Notes under the pieces: generated by a model | Database searches by the model: none | Told to the model about the DNA's origin: nothing | What the model saw: the letters and a program-made list of their open reading frames with translations, nothing else | DNA from: Marinobacterium_D sp050908845 | Lineage (GTDB): Bacteria > Pseudomonadota > Gammaproteobacteria > Pseudomonadales > Balneatricaceae | Direction: 5' to 3' | NCBI RefSeq assembly: GCF_050908845.1 | Contig: NZ_CP194171.1 | Location: forward strand, 1,240,001-1,304,000 | DNA: 64,000 bases | In this document: piece after piece, positions 51,501-59,616 of the stretch | How positions within the stretch are numbered: the first letter of the stretch is position 1 | How the letters are laid out: each line of letters opens with the position of its first letter | Translations under genes and position numbers: made by a program

Positions 51501-53150
51501 GCTGCTAGATCAGATATTCAATATCATATTGTGCCTATGGATCGGATTGTATCAAATCAAGCGGTTATTGAAGAAGGTTATTCGCCTAATCCAAGTGAAG
51601 AGCCTCAAATCGTTTTTCGCTCAGATGCGGAGCTAAATTTCGATGAGCGATTAATGTATGGACTTAAACCGAAGGTTGATTTGCTTAAACGGTTAGGTGT
51701 CCCTGGAGTTTGGGATAATTGGAATAATCTATATCCTTGGAAAAAACACGAAGTAGAATTTACTAAAGATTCTCTAAACTACGTTTGGTCTGGTTGGGTT
51801 GCCCGTTTATTCTCTGGTAATGAAGGTCAGGAGCTTAGCGCTCATGAAAGGGCTGTCAGTCGAGAAAAGGGTATAGTTAAATATATTCGACATCACGACA
51901 TAGCTGAAACGTTTAAGAGATTTAATAAAAAGAACCTAGCCTACTATGATGAAAGCTTGATAGATCAGTTGAGAAAAAATCCCGACTGCGCTGGCGATTT
52001 GGGCCTGCTGAATACTTTGAAAAAGCTTAAAGAAAATGCGGAAGAGTACATCGAAAACCCGTTATATTCTGTCATTCACAAAACAACGTTGCCACCTAGC
52101 CAAGATTTAAAAGACTACTGGCACCCAGCCCCTTACGCTTGGCCCAATCCAGATACTGCGGATGGTCTTCCCTATGTTCACAAAGATGGACAGCGGGTTC
52201 CAGGAACGCGGATGTACGAAGCAGAAAGTGTCAAATACGATAGAACTTCAATCCAGCGGTTGTTTGATGAAACTACAGCGCTAAGTTTGGCCGGTTATAT
52301 ATATAATAAAACTGATTATCTAAAAAAAGCTTATGACTTAATTCACTGTTGGTTTATTCGGCCTGAAACAGCAATGAACCCTAATCTCAATTTCTCACAG
52401 GTGGTGTTGGGGAAAAATAATAATAAGGGAACAGCATCAGGATTGATTGAAACTAAAGACCTTTACTTCTTACTTGATGCGATAAGAATTGTCAAAAGGA
52501 CTGATTATTGGACATCTAATGATGACGCAACCATGAATAAATGGTGTCGAGATTTTATCGATTGGTTGTGTACCAGCGAACAAGGGATACAAGAGTCTAA
52601 GGCGAAGAATAATCATGGCAATGCCTATGATTTGCAAGTATACGCTTTGGCTGCATTCATCGGCGATATAGAAACGATGTATGATATTATAATTCGTGCA
52701 TCCAGCCGTTTGAAATCACATGTTGATTCGGATGGTCGGCAGCCACATGAACTTAAGCGCACTACAACCGCGCATTATACTTCGTTCAATTTGCACCTTT
52801 GGATCAGCCTTCACTCATTGATAAAGAATACTTCTAAATTATCTATTATAGATACAAATCAAAATTACGGGGCTGATGGCTATCGTAGCGCATTGAAGGT
52901 TGCTGCTAGCTGGGTGCTTCGCCACGGGATTTTGCCGAAGTGGCCATTTAAGCAAATTGATCATTTTGATAAAGCTCGCTACGAACATATTTATCATTCG
53001 TTAGCTCCGTCCTCCCCAAATTTGGAACGTAAATATAAAAGATACATAAAAAGTTTTTCAGACGCTAAGGACGTTTATTTTCCACATGATGGAATTGCAC
53101 CTTACTGGAAGCTTTCAATTAATAAAACGTACAGAGTTGTAGAGGGGTAG
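48600..53150 (+). CDS. Fusion of GT2, GT4 and a third glycosyltransferase-like domain with an alginate-lyase-like domain
   Basis: A 1516-aa cytoplasmic protein. It begins with a short TPR-like segment. A GT2 domain follows (about 93-330: SVIVPVYNSGKYLEKCLQSI, INDGSTD, GFVDSDDW). Next is a GT4 domain (about 440-775: GNIKGYKGVDQLLESYR, VVLPYKRILTSGAALLSF). A region at about 800-1110 starts ALIRILGNDLPFRHNQNQTL and contains NNGARNVALEEGKK and WVLPWDGNC, which looks like another GT-A type domain. The last part (about 1145-1445) is alginate-lyase-like: KDYWHPAPYAWPNPDTADG and KNNHGNAYDLQ with N1337, N1338 and H1339. Transferases and a lyase in one chain is unusual. TTG 48588 is an alternative start. 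The gene is very AT-rich. Confidence 0.8.
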   Translation: MQSAKVDILKVANSHFRNGDYEKAINLYRSGVGNDGKIDFYRQNLILALRAASFLKEASQEIYRGLAENPKDRALNSFLEHQNRSHIKNHNGPTLSVIVPVYNSGKYLEKCLQSILDQTFEDLELLVINDGSTDDCGEIIRKLEMKDSRIKVISNERPSGNPGTPRNQALALAEGAYIGFVDSDDWIEPDFYQVLLDKAGRCYSDIVFSSGFNNHTEKGMDIRKYGNSGFNDSSSRLFKYHESFMIWDKIFSKKMIDAFDLRLGETKAAVDVPFIFKAYYYAHRVSFCDDYIGYNYRRESDSSVTVNYRKSSDCNFELSAYQAIENWIVKEKVKDYYGRVVAYKKVSSFIYTLSVIAPKMFDKFYEKAKLIFGTVDREIVKEFCEFNGKNHILKKYDAVISKSPTDYKKEYRSDISKKSASTKTQQSAIEKKQTFHIAADGKGVMFFPDWSARNPYQKLLYAAISKKYNSKVKGYSEKLFCPELLSLNSKEFGVVHLHWLHVFMDFTKETGADEFIEKLKSAKAHGYTIVYTAHNIISHDSEYIERERKFRRLATRYFDHILVHGEYAKDRIVNEIGVDPDKVSVVPHGSYEGYYPNYVDKTISRNRFDIKEEDFVFLFFGNIKGYKGVDQLLESYRRVSQNIKNTRLIIAGRVFEKATGELIESYANHDKSIIFHPGFIQESDAQYYFNAADIVVLPYKRILTSGAALLSFSFSKPIIAPNSGLLPELVTSPEQGFLFSSYEEMENLMLGVAKSGFRDSDPKKFQTINKSLRWSALVADKPFNNIFPSYALERKQSKDFNKSYEVALIRILGNDLPFRHNQNQTLANLDFTLENESDFEGCVKIWILNRIIDRDKKNKIISLLEKYNKKYIDIPYQSEELAKAAFCFDDLPVDEYTLTTEYEKLSERNKVIVDTAILKHKNNYVMNNNGARNVALEEGKKIAKWVLPWDGNCFLNDQAWLSLTASLAARSDIQYHIVPMDRIVSNQAVIEEGYSPNPSEEPQIVFRSDAELNFDERLMYGLKPKVDLLKRLGVPGVWDNWNNLYPWKKHEVEFTKDSLNYVWSGWVARLFSGNEGQELSAHERAVSREKGIVKYIRHHDIAETFKRFNKKNLAYYDESLIDQLRKNPDCAGDLGLLNTLKKLKENAEEYIENPLYSVIHKTTLPPSQDLKDYWHPAPYAWPNPDTADGLPYVHKDGQRVPGTRMYEAESVKYDRTSIQRLFDETTALSLAGYIYNKTDYLKKAYDLIHCWFIRPETAMNPNLNFSQVVLGKNNNKGTASGLIETKDLYFLLDAIRIVKRTDYWTSNDDATMNKWCRDFIDWLCTSEQGIQESKAKNNHGNAYDLQVYALAAFIGDIETMYDIIIRASSRLKSHVDSDGRQPHELKRTTTAHYTSFNLHLWISLHSLIKNTSKLSIIDTNQNYGADGYRSALKVAASWVLRHGILPKWPFKQIDHFDKARYEHIYHSLAPSSPNLERKYKRYIKSFSDAKDVYFPHDGIAPYWKLSINKTYRVVEG

Positions 53151-53154
53151 TTTT

Positions 53155-53856
53155 ATGAAAAAGATGTTTTTTATGCATGTTCCTAAGTGTGGAGGAACAT
53201 CTATTAAAAAAGCTTTAGCTAAAGGGTATGATCATAAGAAGATTTTTAGTGTGGATGCTCATGCATCGAAATACGTAGTTGATAATATCGGTAAAAAACT
53301 AGGTCTCCACGAATTTCGTGACATGTTAGTTTTGTATGTATTGGCTACAGGAAAATATAATCTGGTGATGGGGCATAGTGTCTATAACCCACTCATGAAA
53401 GAACAGTTTTCTGATGATTACGGATTAGTGTCATTGGTTCGAGACCCAATATCCCGCTTTGTATCGCATTTTTTCTATAATAAGCATAAAGATTCCGATC
53501 ATTTTAGATTTGATTATGACCTAGAGGCTTTTATAGAAAGCGAAGAGGCTTCTAGCTTAGGAAGTTTTTATAAGAAATATTTTTCTGGCGTACAGGAAAA
53601 GGCTAGTTTAGCGACTGCGTTAGCTAATATGTCGAAATTCGACATCGTGGGTACTCTCGAAGATCTTCCTAAGTTCGCTGACGATATAGAGCAGATGTTT
53701 GGAATTCAGGTAGAGTTTGGGCATGAAAATAAGAGTCCTAAACCTCAGGCAGCACAGGTATCTAGCTTGTCGAACTACCAATTGCAAAAAATCGAAGACA
53801 TATGTAAAGACGATATAGAAATCTATAAAGAAATAAAGCGTAGTTTTCGATATTAA
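53155..53856 (+). CDS. Sulfotransferase family protein
   Basis: A 233-aa cytoplasmic sulfotransferase. The 5'-phosphosulfate loop is HVPKCGGTSIKKAL at residue 8 and the 3'-phosphate-binding segment is SLVRDPISRFVSHFFY near residue 95. It transfers sulfate from PAPS to a hydroxyl group, here probably on the capsule sugar. It follows the large glycosyltransferase-lyase gene by four bases and shares its AT-rich composition. A sulfated polysaccharide is the natural inference for a marine strain. Confidence 0.87.
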   Translation: MKKMFFMHVPKCGGTSIKKALAKGYDHKKIFSVDAHASKYVVDNIGKKLGLHEFRDMLVLYVLATGKYNLVMGHSVYNPLMKEQFSDDYGLVSLVRDPISRFVSHFFYNKHKDSDHFRFDYDLEAFIESEEASSLGSFYKKYFSGVQEKASLATALANMSKFDIVGTLEDLPKFADDIEQMFGIQVEFGHENKSPKPQAAQVSSLSNYQLQKIEDICKDDIEIYKEIKRSFRY

Positions 53857-53908
53857 ATTGTTTTAAAAATACACAGTATGTTAAATGATTTTTTGGTTTA
53901 CGACTTTA

Positions 53909-53967
53909 TTCGATTCGATTCGATTTGGTTCGGTTCGATTCGGTTCGGTTCGATTTGGTTCGGTTCG
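53909..53967. repeat. Degenerate pentanucleotide repeat (TTCGR)12
   Basis: About twelve tandem five-base units, TTCGA, TTCGG or TTTGG, lie in the 470-bp spacer 53857-54329. No gene is visible in the rest of this spacer. The tract may expand or contract; because it is intergenic it could change the transcription of the downstream gene. Confidence 0.95.
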
Positions 53968-54329
53968 TACTTCAATTGTAATTTTCCTTGAGTAGGTACT
54001 ATAAAACAGAGACGCTTACGAAAAATATACGATATTATGTCGATGTTCGTAGCTTTTATTTGAGATATTTGGCTGCTGTTAAAGACGCTTAGATATATGC
54101 GTTGCTAAAGAAAATACACATAAGTTATCTATGATTGGTGATTTAAAAGATGTAGATGGGTTTGCGAAAAAGGCAAGCCGAAGGTTTAATATTTAACTAC
54201 GGGTAGGATTTGAAAATGTTAATCCTAGTGAAGGAAAATAATATAATCGCAGATGAGCAAATTGAAAAAAATACAGCTCACGCGATTGTAATCTATTATT
54301 AAATAACATCGAATTTTTAAAAGGTTTCT

Positions 54330-55214
54330 TTGCTAAGTATGAATCAATTTCGTACCACTGGTTTAAAAGTTTCTGGAATAGCTGATCTGGTTGAACTATT
54401 AAGGCCGATCCTGCTTCGTCTTAGTTCCAATAAACTAATTCAGTACCCAGATAAAAGTAATTCACACTTTAAGACGGTTAAGGTTTTTCAATATTGGTCG
54501 CAAGAAGAAAGACCTATCGAGATTTCTAAAGCCTTTAAACTTTGGGATAACTACCTAAGGAATAGCTCGGTTTTAAAAATAGAACGGTTCAATAAAATTA
54601 CAGCAATAGATTGGTTGAATCATTATGCGCCAGAATATCAGGAGGTTTTTAAAAGGGCTATTCACCCTGCGATGGAAGCTGATATTTTTCGTGTAGCTTA
54701 CGCTTCAAAAAAAGGAGGGGTTTGGATAGATGCAGACCATGTCCCTCCCAAAGTTACATCTAAGAATATTCGTCACTTTAACATACAGTCAATGGAATCA
54801 TGGGTGCAGGATGAACAGAGTAACTTTTTGATGAAGCATTGGCGTGAAAATACCCCTTACCTAAATAATAGTATATTTTTGAGTCATAAAGACTGTCCTT
54901 TAGTTCGCGCAATGTCAGAAAGAATATTGAGTTTAGATCCTGCCGAGTTCGCAACTGCGTCAGGTATCTCAACATTCGCGGGACCCAAGGCGTTAACTGA
55001 AGAAGCAGAAAAGATTCTTATTCAAGATAAAATAACAGTCAATATAAATGAATACGGGCAAATAAATATCTTAAACTCTGCTGGGTCTATGCTTTTTACT
55101 ATTTCCAATTTATTTAAATTTCTCGGAGCACGGAAAGAGTATGCTGATGTCTTTGGCGGGGATTCAAAATGGGAGTATAAGAGGGATTCTTTAATGGACT
55201 GGAGGTCTGTTTAA
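54330..55214 (+). CDS. GT32-like (capsular polysaccharide synthesis) glycosyltransferase
   Basis: A 294-aa glycosyltransferase with the GT32/Gly_transf_sug layout: VFQYWSQEERPIEISKAFKL at the start, AMEADIFRVAYASKKGGVW then the DXD motif in WIDADHVPP near residue 135, and NNSIFLSHKDCPLVRAM. These enzymes use a nucleotide sugar to extend a glycan. TTG 54330 has AAAAGG five bases upstream; ATG 54339 is the alternative. It stands alone between long spacers in the AT-rich block, consistent with single-gene acquisition. Confidence 0.8.
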   Translation: MLSMNQFRTTGLKVSGIADLVELLRPILLRLSSNKLIQYPDKSNSHFKTVKVFQYWSQEERPIEISKAFKLWDNYLRNSSVLKIERFNKITAIDWLNHYAPEYQEVFKRAIHPAMEADIFRVAYASKKGGVWIDADHVPPKVTSKNIRHFNIQSMESWVQDEQSNFLMKHWRENTPYLNNSIFLSHKDCPLVRAMSERILSLDPAEFATASGISTFAGPKALTEEAEKILIQDKITVNINEYGQINILNSAGSMLFTISNLFKFLGARKEYADVFGGDSKWEYKRDSLMDWRSV

Positions 55215-55343
55215 TAACTCCTAGACTAATCTGATGAAGTATTAGTTAGGTATCCAGACATGATTTGGTTAAAACTAAAAGGTATCACTGTATTACTTTT
55301 AGATTATGATTATTCAACGCGAAATCCACAATTTTAATGACTT

Positions 55344-56111
55344 ATGAAATTGTATTTAACAGAAAGACATCTGGAGATATTTGACCGCGCGCGAATATAT
55401 TTTAAAGGGAATGACGAAAGAAGGCTAAAAAGCGGTGATCTTCTTCAAGTACCAGAAGAGTTAAGAATCGAGCCATATACAACGTTCTTTAGAGGAAATA
55501 CACTTTGTAGTATGGGAAGCTTCTCTTTTTCCAGAAGCCCTATTCAAAATAATTCTATAAAAATAGGTAGATATAGCTCGATATCAATTGGGGTGAAAGT
55601 AATGGGTATAGATCATCCAATTGATAGGTTCACAACGTCTAGTATCACGTATGACGATAGAATGATTATGTGTAAAAAAGCATTAGAGGATCACCCCAAT
55701 TCCATTTTTAATCAACAAAAAAATTCTCAACAAAGTAAAAACCGTTCTATTACTACAATTGGAAATGATGTATGGATCGGAGAAGATGTAACTCTCGCGA
55801 GAGGAATTAATATAGGTGATGGTTCTATTGTTGCGTCAGGTGCAATAGTAACAAAAGATGTAGAGCCATATACCATAGTTGGGGGTGTTCCAGCACGGTT
55901 AATTCGCCCGCGTTTTGATAGCGTTACCGTGTCTGAATTGATGGAACTCAGGTTTTGGGATTATGCATTTTGGGATTTTGGTGAACTTTCTTTGGACAGT
56001 GGAATAGGTTATTTCATATCGCATTTGAGAAAACTAATTGAGCAAAATTCAATAAAAAAATATTCACCTGAATCTATTTCGTTGAAGTCCTTAATTGACT
56101 TTTCTGAGTGA
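55344..56111 (+). CDS. CatB-type hexapeptide acyltransferase
   Basis: A 255-aa left-handed beta-helix acyltransferase. The C-terminal half has hexapeptide repeats (IKIGRYSSISIGVKVMGIDH, TTIGNDVWIGEDVTLARGIN, IGDGSIVASGAIVTKDVEPY, VGGVPARLIR), with the catalytic-type histidine in GIDHP. This is the xenobiotic/CatB O-acetyltransferase family, which in polysaccharide loci adds acetyl groups to sugars using acetyl-CoA. The first 70 residues are less typical. AT-rich and isolated, like its neighbours. Confidence 0.87.
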   Translation: MKLYLTERHLEIFDRARIYFKGNDERRLKSGDLLQVPEELRIEPYTTFFRGNTLCSMGSFSFSRSPIQNNSIKIGRYSSISIGVKVMGIDHPIDRFTTSSITYDDRMIMCKKALEDHPNSIFNQQKNSQQSKNRSITTIGNDVWIGEDVTLARGINIGDGSIVASGAIVTKDVEPYTIVGGVPARLIRPRFDSVTVSELMELRFWDYAFWDFGELSLDSGIGYFISHLRKLIEQNSIKKYSPESISLKSLIDFSE

Positions 56112-56129
56112 GGGGTAATTAATCAGGGG

Positions 56130-56722
56130 TAAATCGCCGTCTATGCCGGGTGACTCGCATAGTTTTTATCGTGGCAACGGTCAAGATACCCTCGCATTTC
56201 TACCAAGAAAGATGAAGGTAATCCTATGCGAGACTACTTAAGTCTGGCGCACACGCGCTGGGATTGTAAGTACCACGTGGTGTTCATCTCGAAGAAGAGG
56301 TGGAAGTTGATTTATGGGAAATCGCGTCGGTATCTGGGAGAAATCTTCCATGAACTTGCTCGGCGCAAAGACGTAAAGATCGTTGAGGGACATCTGATGC
56401 CTGATCACATCCACATGTGTATCAGCATTCCGCCCAAGTACTCGGTATCCAATTTGGTTGGCTACCTGAAGGGGAAAAGTGCGATCGCCATCGGCAGATA
56501 GTTCATAGGCCGTCCGAGAAACTTCAGCGGCGGAATGTTGGGCGAGAGGGTACTTCGTCTCAACCGTAGGCCTGGATGAAGTTATGGTGCGCGAGTACAT
56601 CCGCAATTAGGAAAAAGCGGATGAGCATCGTGATCAATTGAATCCCGGGATGTAGCGGCTTGGGCGCAAGCAATAGCCCTTAGAGGGCGTTCCCTGATAA
56701 GCCTCCGGTTTTGCCGGAGGTC
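56130..56722 (+). mobile_element. Degenerate IS200/IS605-family element
   Basis: A subterminal hairpin on the left (CTATGC ... GCATAG, 56141-56162) and one on the right (CCTCCGG ... CCGGAGG, 56702-56720) flank a Y1 transposase remnant. There are no terminal inverted repeats, as usual for this family. Exact ends cannot be fixed without a second copy. Confidence 0.75.
56226..56650 (+). pseudogene. tnpA: IS200-type TnpA (Y1/HUH transposase), frameshifted
   Basis: The first 91 codons are intact: RWDCKYHVVFISKKRWKLIY and the HUH segment in HLMPDHIHMCISIP, with the tyrosine helix around SNLVGYLKGKSA. A stop then follows at 56499. The rest continues in other frames (FVSTVGLDEVMVREYIRN, then a stop and EKADEHRDQLN). 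Full-length relatives have about 140-150 residues. The protein should be inactive. Confidence 0.88.
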
Positions 56723-56835
56723 ACTTAACTCTGTTTTAGAACATGTTGGTCTGGCCGAATAAGAGTAAAAATATAGAAAGTGTATCACCTATCTTTTTAT
56801 GTGCGTACGATAACAAATTATGAATCTCATAAAAT

Positions 56836-56861
56836 GCTTAGCCATAAATGGCTAAGTTTTT
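56836..56861 (+). terminator. Intrinsic terminator downstream of the IS remnant
   Basis: CTTAGCCAT-aa-ATGGCTAAG followed by TTTTTG. A perfect nine-pair stem with a T run, well separated from any intact gene. Confidence 0.75.
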
Positions 56862-57632
56862 GTCCCCATTGCTTTTAATGGCTCTAGTGCGTGATTTTCG
56901 GCTGTAGACATCCAGCAATTTTATGTTAAAGGCAAGGGTCGTAACCTAACCTGATACCTAATAGTGACTTTCAGGAATTAAGTTGGTGCAGTTTGTAGTT
57001 GATCTAAATTATATAGAATTAGTTTCGTCGTTTCGTTGACGCGTTTGGCACCTTTTTATTCATCGAGGTGAATGCACTAGAAGCTGTCTCGAAGAACTTT
57101 AACCGTTTGCTTGCTATAAGCTCGATCGGCTGATTGGGCTATTAAAGCATCGTATATAATACGCTTAGATCACTCTCGTTACTGAGCGTAGTCGAGTTTT
57201 AATCAAGGCTAGTATCGCTTTTGGATAAAATCATACAGACAATTATACGTCTTTTTATATATGGCATGGACGTAAATTAACGCGTATCTTAACCATCGGC
57301 TAACCAGTGATTTATGTGCACGAGTACTGTAAAAATATTTGGTGCTTTGTGGTGCAGGGTTATCTAACGTCCCTACGTTTCTCAATTATAGTTTTTCGAG
57401 TTCTGTGAGCCGCAGATATATCCTAAAAATCCGGTTTATATTGACAGGTATAACGATACTATCAGCCATATATGCAGAGGATTAAGAAGGTAATATTCAA
57501 GTGTTAATTTATTGGCGAATCAATAGCGTAATCGAATATTGGTAGGCTTAATATTTTGCTCGTTTTTCCAGCAAAAATCCGATTGCTAGTACATTTAGAA
57601 TTAGTTATTTGGAGAAAATAACGGTTTTGGGT
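56862..57632. other. Long AT-rich spacer without genes
   Basis: No coding signal, RNA gene or repeat is recognisable on either strand. A TATAAT near 57150 is the only promoter-like string and it lacks a good partner box. The stretch looks like decayed sequence between acquired genes. Confidence 0.5.
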
Positions 57633-58610
57633 ATGAATCGACTAGATATTAACTGTATACGCGACGCTGCGATAAAACTAAAAGAGACCGATCCAAAAAT
57701 GGCTTTCGAGTTGTGTGCGATCGCTTTGAAATATAGACCTAAAGGGAAGTATATAAGGCAACTATATGATGAGTTAAGGCTTAGTCTTGGTATAAAGAAA
57801 TTTGTAATTATTGGGAACTGTCAATCAGGTGTTATAGAGAAAATCTTAAAAGAAAAAAGTGATAGATTTAAAGTGGATTTGGTTATTCGAGCTCATAAAT
57901 ATAAATCTCACGATCCAAAAGTTTATGATGTAATGGAGGATGCTGATTACATCATAACTCAGAATATAAGTGAAAAAATTCATGGCATAGGAACAAATAC
58001 TATATCTGACAAGTTTCCTGGTAAAGTAGTAAAAATATTAAACTTGTTTTTCACAGGGTACCATCCAGATTGGTGTTACATTCCAAGGGTTAAAGGAGTT
58101 CGATGTCAATCGCCTATAGGAGATTATCATAATAGAACTGTACTTGATTCGTATATAAATGGAGATGATGAAGAAGAAACGATAAGGAAATACAGAGATT
58201 ATGAATATAACTCTAAAAAATATATTGGGGTGGCGGAAGATTCTTTAATCGAGTTAAAAAATAGAGAACGTCATGTCGATGTTAAAATGACAGATATTAT
58301 AGAGAAAGATTTCTTAAAAGGAAAGTGTCGATTCTACACATTTAATCATCCTTATAGCGACTTATTGGAAATACAGGTTAATAGAATCTTAGAGTTACTA
58401 GGGTTGAGTTTTAAAAGCGTCGATTTGAAAGATGGTGCGTTGGACGGGACTATAATGAGGGTAAATCCATGCGTATCTTCCTTCAAAAATGAAACCCATA
58501 TTATATATAACGGTGAAGTTGTTGACATAAAAGAGTTTGTGAAAAAAAGTTTCGAATTATATGAGCAAAACCATTTTCACATAGAAGCTTACAAGGCGCG
58601 TTTTACGTAA
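57633..58610 (+). CDS. WcbI-family polysaccharide biosynthesis protein (putative acetyltransferase)
   Basis: About 325 aa. A short helical N-terminus (DAAIKLKETDPKMAFELCAI) is followed by the WcbI opening FVIIGNCQSGVIEKIL with the conserved NCQ, then ADYIITQNISEKIHG, FTGYHPDWCYIP, and YTFNHPYSDLLE. WcbI of Burkholderia pseudomallei binds coenzyme A and is linked to O-acetylation of the capsule. This agrees with the wcb-like gene order elsewhere in the locus. The start is uncertain: GGAG lies 18 bp before ATG 57633, and TTG codons at 57609 and 57627 are in frame. Confidence 0.72.
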   Translation: MNRLDINCIRDAAIKLKETDPKMAFELCAIALKYRPKGKYIRQLYDELRLSLGIKKFVIIGNCQSGVIEKILKEKSDRFKVDLVIRAHKYKSHDPKVYDVMEDADYIITQNISEKIHGIGTNTISDKFPGKVVKILNLFFTGYHPDWCYIPRVKGVRCQSPIGDYHNRTVLDSYINGDDEEETIRKYRDYEYNSKKYIGVAEDSLIELKNRERHVDVKMTDIIEKDFLKGKCRFYTFNHPYSDLLEIQVNRILELLGLSFKSVDLKDGALDGTIMRVNPCVSSFKNETHIIYNGEVVDIKEFVKKSFELYEQNHFHIEAYKARFT

Positions 58611-59616
58611 ATGTACTCTATTGAAATAGGGTTAAAAGCAAAACGCCTCCAAGGGAGAATCCGAACTAAGTTAGAGCTTCGATTCCGGCTTATAAAGTGA
58701 ACATCGGACTTCGCGAAAGCGATATCATAGCCTGTAGTCTAATGGCCAATTGTCTATGCTGTTCGAACTGGCGAAAGTCGTGCGGTTGGATCAGCTGATA
58801 CGCACATGTGCTTGATCTGTCTGTATCGCTTGGAAAAACGGGCTTGGGGATAGAAAAACGGGAACAAGGAGCCTTAGTAAACTCTCAATTCAATAAAAAA
58901 GCAGATCAGGCCGAGCACGACGACTTAATTACACTGCCCTTTTTCGGATCGCCTTTTTTCGATGAATTTCTTTATCCTTTAAAGCGGTAGCTCTGTTTTT
59001 AATTAACTTCTCTCAAAAGCGTAAAGATTTTATAGAGATAGAAAACGTTTGTTCAAGGGAAGTTTTAATTGAAAGCGGCCTCGTTCTAAGTAGCTAAAAT
59101 TAGTGTGACACTATGCGTAATTTTTATTCTTCATTTAAAAAGCTTTATTAAGATGCCGTTGCTAATTTAGCACTTTAAGCTGGATACCCTGATAAGGGGT
59201 AGTTAACGTGGTTAAGGCCATCTTCGTTTATATTTATATAAGTACTAAGAAGTAAAAAGAGGCACAAAAGCTCCATGGTTTATGAATATGGAATGATTTT
59301 AAAGGATTTAAAGAATAAATATTATTTTTCCTAAATTAATTTTATTATCTAAGCAAAGTGTTTAAATTTATCTTCTTATTTTTAGCTTAATTCCCCATAA
59401 AAATCGATTTAAATAATTAAGTAGATTTAAGTTTTCACAACTGTATTCAAGTGATTTTTTTATAGCATAGGTCGGCTATTCGTTTTTTCTGGTTATATAA
59501 AGTGTTTTTTTATTTTTGGTGGTCGGTTTTTAAGGTTTGATACATATTTATAAGTTTTGTTTTCAATTTTGATTCGTACCTTATTCAGTTATTTCTAGAT
59601 CAAAAGAGTGTAAAAG
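58611..59616. other. 1-kb AT-rich spacer before manC
   Basis: Nothing is supported here. A 60-codon open frame at 58808-58990 has no ribosome site or recognisable content. The second half is extremely AT-rich with many T runs, which would suit a promoter region for manC, but no clear box pair stands out. Confidence 0.5.

Noticed and set aside
58808..58990. 60-codon frame in the spacer before manC
   Set aside because: No ribosome site or recognisable motif; such a length is expected by chance.
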